Of a stretch of 64,000 nt of DNA, positions 58,970 through 64,000 are shown piece by piece. Source of the stretch: Pisaster brevispinus (Eukaryota; Echinodermata; Asteroidea; Forcipulatida; Asteriidae); contig JAMKCF010000019.1 of the NCBI GenBank assembly GCA_023634235.1, positions 4,898,501 to 4,962,500 on the forward strand, read 5' to 3'. The translations under genes were made by a program, and so were the position numbers. How positions within the stretch are numbered: position 1 is the first letter of the stretch; every line of letters starts with the position of its first letter. The notes under the pieces were generated by a model, which was given only the letters and a program-made list of their open reading frames with translations, did no database searches and was not told where the DNA came from.

Positions 58970-59940
58970 ACTAGACATATTGCATTTGTGCACAAATGCC
59001 GAGCTGTTTCGCCATAACTTTTTCAAATTACTCAATTGAATATGAAAGTTGTTTGTATTCAAAACAGTAATGATGTATCAAGCCTGTTTTAAAAAGAATT
59101 TGGATTATACCACGTTTTGTTAGCAATTTATGACTTAAAGGGGCAAAAAACGAAAAAAAATCATTAAAAATCATGTGATGACGTCATCACGACGTCATTT
59201 CAGAATTTACAAGAACTTGCCAATATCTAACGACCTACCAAGTTTCAACATGATCGCACTGATACTTCGGGAGATATACGACTTCAAAAAACGCACCTTT
59301 AATGCCGCGTCACGTGACCCCTGATGACGTCATTGATCTGAAATTTCACACATATGATGGCTGCTCGACGATCAACATGTGTGTACATTTTGAAGTGAAT
59401 ACACAAAACTTCACCACACACATCTTCAAAAAGTCCATTTTGATCAGTTTTCAACCTGCCGCTAGAGGGCGCTCTTGTGTGTTGTGACGTCATCGGTATT
59501 TTTTTTAATTACCCACCCTTGCCAGACAATAACATCGTTGAAAGCAACTTCATAACTATTTCCACTTTTGAATTACAAAGCACTTCCTGTTTAGACCGGA
59601 AGTAGAGGTCATGTGAGGTCACGCACACTGAATAAAATGAAGACCTAATTAATAATTTATCCCCACCCAATCCCGCAAACAGAAACCTACGGTCTCTTGT
59701 GGTTGATTTGATATAGATTTTCAAATATTAAAAAAAAGGAAACTTTAAGATGACGTCACGTGACAGGTGATGACGTCATCATGACATAATTGTTTTAAAA
59801 TCATCATTGCACCAATGCCTTTCATCACTGAAAGTTTCATTGCAATTGCTCCTTAGGAACTATGCAAAAAGCCGCTTAGAACGAATTTTGTCTGAAAAAT
59901 ACAAATTTAAAAAAAAAAATAATAATAATAATAAAAAAAA
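58970..59940 (+). repeat. Array unit X (CRE-rich, full form)
   Basis: Keeps the segment deleted in VII-IX (TTACTCAATTGAATATGAAAG and following). Contains the usual TGACGTCA, CACGTGACCCC and TAGAGGGCGCTC landmarks, with a few private changes. Leads into the terminal hairpin cluster. Confidence 0.85.
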
Positions 59941-60437
59941 AAACTTTAACGAAAACAAGAGCTGTTCCGCTGCGCTATGCTGCGAAACAGCTAATAAAAA
60001 ATAATAAAAAAAACTTTAACGAAAACAAGAGCTGTTTCGCTGCGCTTTGCTGCGAAACAGCTAAAAAAACTTTAACGAAAACAAGAGCTGTTTCGCTGCG
60101 CTTTGCTGCGAAACAGCTAATAATAAAAAAAACTTTAACGAAAACAAGAGCTGTTTCGCAGCGCTGCGCTACGAAACAGCTAACAAAAACTTTAACAAAA
60201 ACAAGAGCTGTTTCGCTGCGCTTTGCTGCGAAACAGCTAATAAAAATCTTAACAAAAACAATAGCTGTTCCGACCACTTCGTCGGAACAGCTAATAATAA
60301 TAATAATAAAAATAATAATCCCAAGAAAAACAAAACCTGTTCCGACTGCTAAGTCGGAACAGCTAATAATAATAATAATAAAAATAATAATCCCAAGAAA
60401 AACAAAACCTGTTCCGACTGCTAAGTCGGAACAGCTA
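59941..60437 (+). repeat. Cluster of eight 3' hairpins at the end of the array
   Basis: Hairpins near 59,957, 60,029, 60,087, 60,149, 60,207, 60,262, 60,338 and 60,408, spaced 55-76 bases. Spacers are A-rich (ACTTTAACGAAAACAAG or CCCAAGAAAAACAAAAC) and most hairpins are followed by TAATAATAA. Five have the TTTCGC stem type and three the TTCCGAC type. They resemble repeated Helitron 3' termini without intervening bodies. Confidence 0.8.
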
Positions 60438-60441
60438 AAAA

Positions 60442-61413
60442 TATGCTAAAACTTTCTCACAAACCACAGAAAATTCACAAAATGCATCCCAATTGTTTGT
60501 AATTAGCTAATGAACTTCTGATTTAATATCGGGGTCCAATATAAAACTTTCAGTTGTTTATTGAGTTATCAATGACGGGCGATACAATAAACGAAAGATT
60601 ATATAACTTTCTCGAATCTATAAAAATAACTATTAAAATGTTAATCCAAACTTTCAAGTCAAATCGGCCAGAAATAGACATAGCATATTTAATGCCATGA
60701 CACTTTATTATTTCAACCAAACTGGGTTTTTGCATGAACACTGATCAATGTGCTTTTGGCAGTGGAAAGTAAAATAATACTACAGCAAGCAAATTATAAT
60801 TTTGACGAGACAAATAGCTATTCTGACTTATACACGTCGGAACAATTAAAACAGCATAGAAACAAATTATCGGCAGGTTGGTTGGAATGGCTCATAAGTT
60901 ACCAGAAACAAAAGTTACATCCATCTGTCAGGTTGGAGCCAGTAATAATCAATAACAATAATAGTGGATGAAAACAAAAAAATAAAAAGGCGTTTCGGTT
61001 GCAAGGCCAAACGCACACAAATGTTGACGAAAGCAATTATGGTTTAAGACGAGGGTCCAAACCTCCAATAAATAAACACCCACAAAAAATGTATGGAACG
61101 AGAGAATGATTCAAATTAATTTTTTAAAACCAAGTGGAAAAGTGAGTGGGTGAAATAATATTTTGCCCCAAAATCGGGTAAATTAAATTATAACTGAAAG
61201 AGTACTTAATGTAGTTTATCTTGCATATCGATATATCAAAGTTCATTTTACGACCAAGATGTCTTCATTTTTTTTATTCAATCAAACAATATCTTGATAA
61301 ATCCCTTTTCATTTGACACGATGACGCTCATGATACTTATTTTAAAAAAATGCACTGATATTTTTTACAACAAAGTAATTTTGTACGCAGAAGTTGATTC
61401 AAGAAACACTCAC
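60442..61413 (-). other. Intron 1 of paralog C, part right of the array
   Basis: Resumes homology to B from 28,780 rightward: AAATTCACAAAATG, TGATTTAATATCGGG, AATGACGGGCGA and ACAATAAACGAAAGATTATA. Continues to the C signal-peptide exon. No gene. Confidence 0.65.
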
Positions 61414-61468
61414 CAAATAGAACTACACTAAGCAGCAGCATCGAACTTTCTAATGTGCAAGAAGACAT

Positions 61469-61540
61469 GGTAAGATGATGGTAGATACAAGAAATGACTG
61501 CACAATATTCTATCTCAATGCTGCACGGGCACGGTCACAC
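61469..61540 (-). promoter_or_regulatory. Conserved 5' UTR and start region of paralog C
   Basis: Matches the A and B blocks almost base for base (GTGCCCGTGCAGCATTGAGA ... TGTGCAGTCATTTCTTGTAT ... CCATCATCTTACC, then ATG). Confidence 0.5.
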
Positions 61541-62129
61541 TCTAACACAAGAAAACAAACTATGTGGTATATATTCAATGTGCAATATTGTCAAAGATCC
61601 AAGTGGGTCATCTTGAAGCCTTGTAGCGGAAAGTTCAATTTGAAAGAAACCGACTGGAAATAACAACTTAGTTTCTGTGAGACTGTAGTTCATAGTTTCA
61701 AGGTAGTTGGTTAAAGTTATAATTGCATCAAAGAAGTTTCATTTGTAACATATTGAAGCTTTATTTTCTCTATCACTTTTTATAAAAAGGGCACAAATTA
61801 TAAACCAGAAATTAGTTAATGACCAATAAATATGTTTTACACTTCACCTTTGCTCGATCGTTCATTTAAAAGTTTCCCGTACTCGGAGATCCACAGATAG
61901 TACTTGCACACGTAATCGAAGTCCCAACAAGTACACCTATTCAAGTGCTACTTGGACAACTTTGGTAATTGGCACCCGGCCTAAAAAGTGCTTGACTACA
62001 ACATTGACCTTGAGAAAGATTGTCTGACTGATGTGAATCTACTGCCACTCATCACAATTTAACCTAGATGCAAAAAGGGTCGATACTTATCAACTTTATA
62101 ATTACTTTTTAATTTTAGTTTGTATTTTA

Positions 62130-64000
62130 ACTTAATTCAGTATATCTCTAAAGGTATACTATATTCAAAAAGCAACATTTTATGTACTTGAAAATGAAAA
62201 GACAAAAGCAGCTCGAAACGCAGAGCGATGAAGTCGTTCTACTCAACGTGTACGATGCGAATCTTAAAGAAGCATCTCTCTACGTTGCCTTGATTATCGA
62301 TGCTGCTAGTAAAAAGCTGCAAGGGGATATAAACACAGCTTGTTTCTTGTTTTATATCATAAGAATGCTAATAACATGCAATATTCAGCCGCCGCGTGTA
62401 AGCGGTCAAAGCATGGCTTAATAAGACATATGTCATTGCGCATCTTCATTTTATAGGCGGGGAGGGAATGGGGGTTTGGGTGGAAACAATGAAAACTAGA
62501 TGCCTTGACTTTGTGCTGCCTCATCAATTTTCGGAAGATTAAAATATTTGTTTATGCCAGTGCGGTAATTGAAAAACAGTTTCCAGAGGTGGCCAATTCG
62601 AAGCGAATGTTTTTGGGTTTTTTTTCGGTTTCAACCATCATATACTGTGTTTATTTTTTGCTCATCCATAAGGGATCAGGGCCCAATTTTATAGAGCTGC
62701 TTAAGCACAAATGAACACATCACAACAACTTTTTGTTTACCAAAATAAGGTTACCAGCTAAACTGCCATGTTACATGTACAATATGTGACTGGTATCCTG
62801 CTAATTTTTGTTTGGCAGGCTATTGTTAAGCATCATTATCTGCTTAATATCTCTATGAGATTGGGCCCTGAGATAAGTCGGTCTTGTTATAAGTGCCAAC
62901 ATAATAAATTTGTTCGAAGTCTATGAAAAATTGTCAACAACAGTTTGGATTGTTTGAACACTTTAGTTTGTGATAGGGGGACACGTATCTTGAAAAGAGT
63001 GTTGTCCCCTCAAGTTTCTATTGCGATTATAACATTCCAATGTAAAATCCCACAAGCTTAAAGTTGTAAGTACTGGTAGCCGTGCATAAATGTGACTTGC
63101 TCAGTATGTCAGGTGTATCTTTTGTCTACAATACTTTGGGGATTTCAGGAGTACGGTAGAGTATCAAATGACACTCCTCCCAAAGAAGATTTTACACACG
63201 GTTGTACCCTCAAGTGTTTATTATTTATCGTTACCTCTTATTCTCGCTAAGTTGCCTTAAGATTATAACGCTGGCTTGATTGCTACTGAACTTTAAGTCA
63301 AATGTATCGCGCGTAGCCAGTCAACCTTCCTGCCCAGCCAAGTCCAAAGACGTCAGCTCCTGTGTGTGAATGCCTGCATGGGGGGGGGGGGGGGGGGGGG
63401 TTGATAGATTCACAGCTTCAACACTGGGTTGCGAGGCCTTCTCAACACCGCAGTAAAGGGTGGACTTATAGGGGTGGATATACAGGCTGTCGGCCTTGCC
63501 GAGTGGAGTGGAGGGCTAGGGTGGACGGACCTATGGTTATTGGAGAATGGGGTACATGTGCCTTGATGGATTCTGGGTGGATTGTTGATCGATTGGGTGG
63601 ATGGGGCGAATGGGGTGGATTATTCGAGAATAAGGTGTGGATCACACGCAGTGGAACACATAACAATAATCGTACAACCAACTATTGACATGAGATTGTT
63701 TGACTTCTTTGGTCCCAGCCGATGAAGAAGTGAGATTTATTCTCACCAGCTCTGCCTTTTATAGGCCAGTATCCCTATTACAAAGAATAACACTGTTTAG
63801 CAATGCCCACGGTTTACCCAATCACATTTAAGTAGGTAACTTTAGACCCGCCTACTTATACAATGCATTTGCACCATACAGTTGAAACTTATATAATTAA
63901 ACTTGTAGTTAGTGATTCATTACAATAATTATTAAGCATGCACATTCGGTTGCTTTGTAAATAATTTGCTCTGCGGTTCTTCAGCTTCGCAATGTTATCA
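62130..64000. repeat. Upstream duplication, copy 2 (pairs with 14,881-16,745)
   Basis: Colinear with the A upstream block to the window edge. Includes the ATGAAAAGACAAAAGCAGCT segment, the MITE at 62,686-62,871, a 21-base G run at about 63,380 followed by TGATAGATTCACAGCTTC, and GGGGTGGA-rich DNA. No gene is supported; the 79-codon frame at 62,182-62,421 is the partner of 14,943-15,179. Confidence 0.75.
62686..62871. mobile_element. GGGCCCAATTT MITE in the C upstream region
   Basis: Ends CAGGGCCCAATTTTATAGAG and inverse ATCTCTATGAGATTGGGCCC. Orthologous in position to 15,461-15,640, with a somewhat longer interior. Confidence 0.75.

Larger units (their letters stand above)
41536..60437 (+). 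mobile_element. 18.9-kb array of hairpin-ended Helitron/Helentron-like repeats (HINE/pearl type)
   Basis: Ten head-to-tail units start with ACTAGACA at 41,536, 43,504, 45,481, 49,625, 54,178, 55,141, 56,390, 57,227, 58,137 and 58,970 (the ninth has ACTAGATA). Each start is followed by a short hairpin (GTGTTTGT ... ACAAACAC or GCATTTGT ... ACAAATGC) and AGCTGTTCCG or AGCTGTTTCG. A/T-rich or AAT microsatellite DNA precedes most starts. The array ends with hairpins AGCTGTTYCG ... CGRAACAGCT. Left flank GCTGTTTCAAAACAAAAA and right flank TATGCTAAAACTT are contiguous in copy B at 28,763-28,790, giving an empty site. A 5' hairpin, minisatellite cores, AAT tails and a 3' stem-loop are traits described for DINE-1, HINE and bivalve pearl elements. 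No Rep/helicase is present. Confidence 0.65.
39389..61468 (-). pseudogene. Paralog C of the F5/8C-SRCR gene (truncated)
   Basis: Exons: signal peptide 61,468-61,414 (MSSCTLESSMLLLSVVLF, donor GTGAGT); linker 40,264-40,208 (LCLAHPINSKETPGSFSD, donor GTAACT); F5/8C exon 1 fragment 39,452-39,389 (CTSGPFGMESGAIPDGN) with a normal CAG acceptor. Just after that the sequence switches to piggyBac DNA and hits a stop 12 codons later. F5/8C exons 2-3 and SRCR exons are absent between here and gene B. Intron 1 is swollen to 21 kb by the array at 41,536-60,437. It could at most make a short secreted fragment, so I call it a pseudogene. Confidence 0.75.

Noticed and set aside
59941..60437. CRISPR-like appearance: regularly spaced palindromic repeats
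   Set aside because: Spacers are near-identical A-rich DNA, the repeats vary, and the genome is eukaryotic with introns; better explained as element 3' hairpins.

Overview
The window is metazoan nuclear DNA: AT-rich, intron-containing, and crowded with transposons, SINEs, MITEs, microsatellites and nested tandem arrays. The gene family it carries (secreted F5/8C discoidin plus SRCR domains), the transposase families and the tRNA-derived SINEs suggest a marine invertebrate deuterostome, most likely an echinoderm. That placement is inference; nothing in the sequence proves the species. No bacterial features are present.

The backbone is a tandem family of three paralogous genes on the minus strand (A, B and C here). 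Their shared plan is a signal-peptide exon, a 57-nt linker exon, and F5/8C exons 1-3; B then continues into two single-exon SRCR domains. Every junction I could read is in phase, and most modules are phase 1-1. Copy B (about 20.6-29.8 kb) is the only one that reads as intact, with a predicted product of about 417 aa. Copy A (right part 10.26-13.02 kb) has lost a splice acceptor and has a 9-kb transposon in F5/8C exon 1. Copy C (39.39-61.47 kb) has a piggyBac transposase gene abutting the same exon, lacks the later exons, and carries a 19-kb repeat array in intron 1. The 5' UTR and promoter-proximal DNA and several introns align among the copies, so B and C act as empty-site references for each other's insertions.

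Region by region: 1-1.275 kb, intron 3 of copy A. 1.276-10.262 kb, a two-gene DNA transposon (minus strand): an En/Spm (CACTA)-like transposase with one frameshift, then a nine-exon DUF4806-type gene that splices into an unbroken 421-codon frame, and an outer end studded with CAACGTTGG-type motifs. 10.26-13.1 kb, rest of copy A. 13.1-17.1 kb, upstream DNA of A, duplicated upstream of C at 61.9-64 kb. 17.2-17.95 kb, a minus-strand hairpin-ended repeat with an embedded tRNA-like segment. 18-20.6 kb, mostly unassigned, with a direct repeat and a small palindromic element. 20.6-29.8 kb, gene B. 30.2-32.7 kb, a decayed LINE with ORF1 and RT pieces. 33.0-34.2 kb, scrambled intron fragments of the family. 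34.2-37.1 kb, a 2.9-kb element with inverted repeats and a 3-bp target duplication. 37.3-39.39 kb, broken piggyBac. 39.39-61.5 kb, copy C.

The most unusual object is the 41,536-60,437 array in intron 1 of copy C. It contains ten head-to-tail repeats that all begin with ACTAGACA followed by a hairpin. Four carry 130-bp minisatellite cores and six are CRE-palindrome-rich units of 0.8-1.25 kb. It ends in a run of eight hairpins. Both the 5' and the 3' hairpins vary by paired substitutions that preserve the stems. The whole array sits at a single point that is empty in copy B. I interpret it as a Helitron/Helentron-like (HINE, DINE-1, pearl-type) non-autonomous family that has amplified in place.
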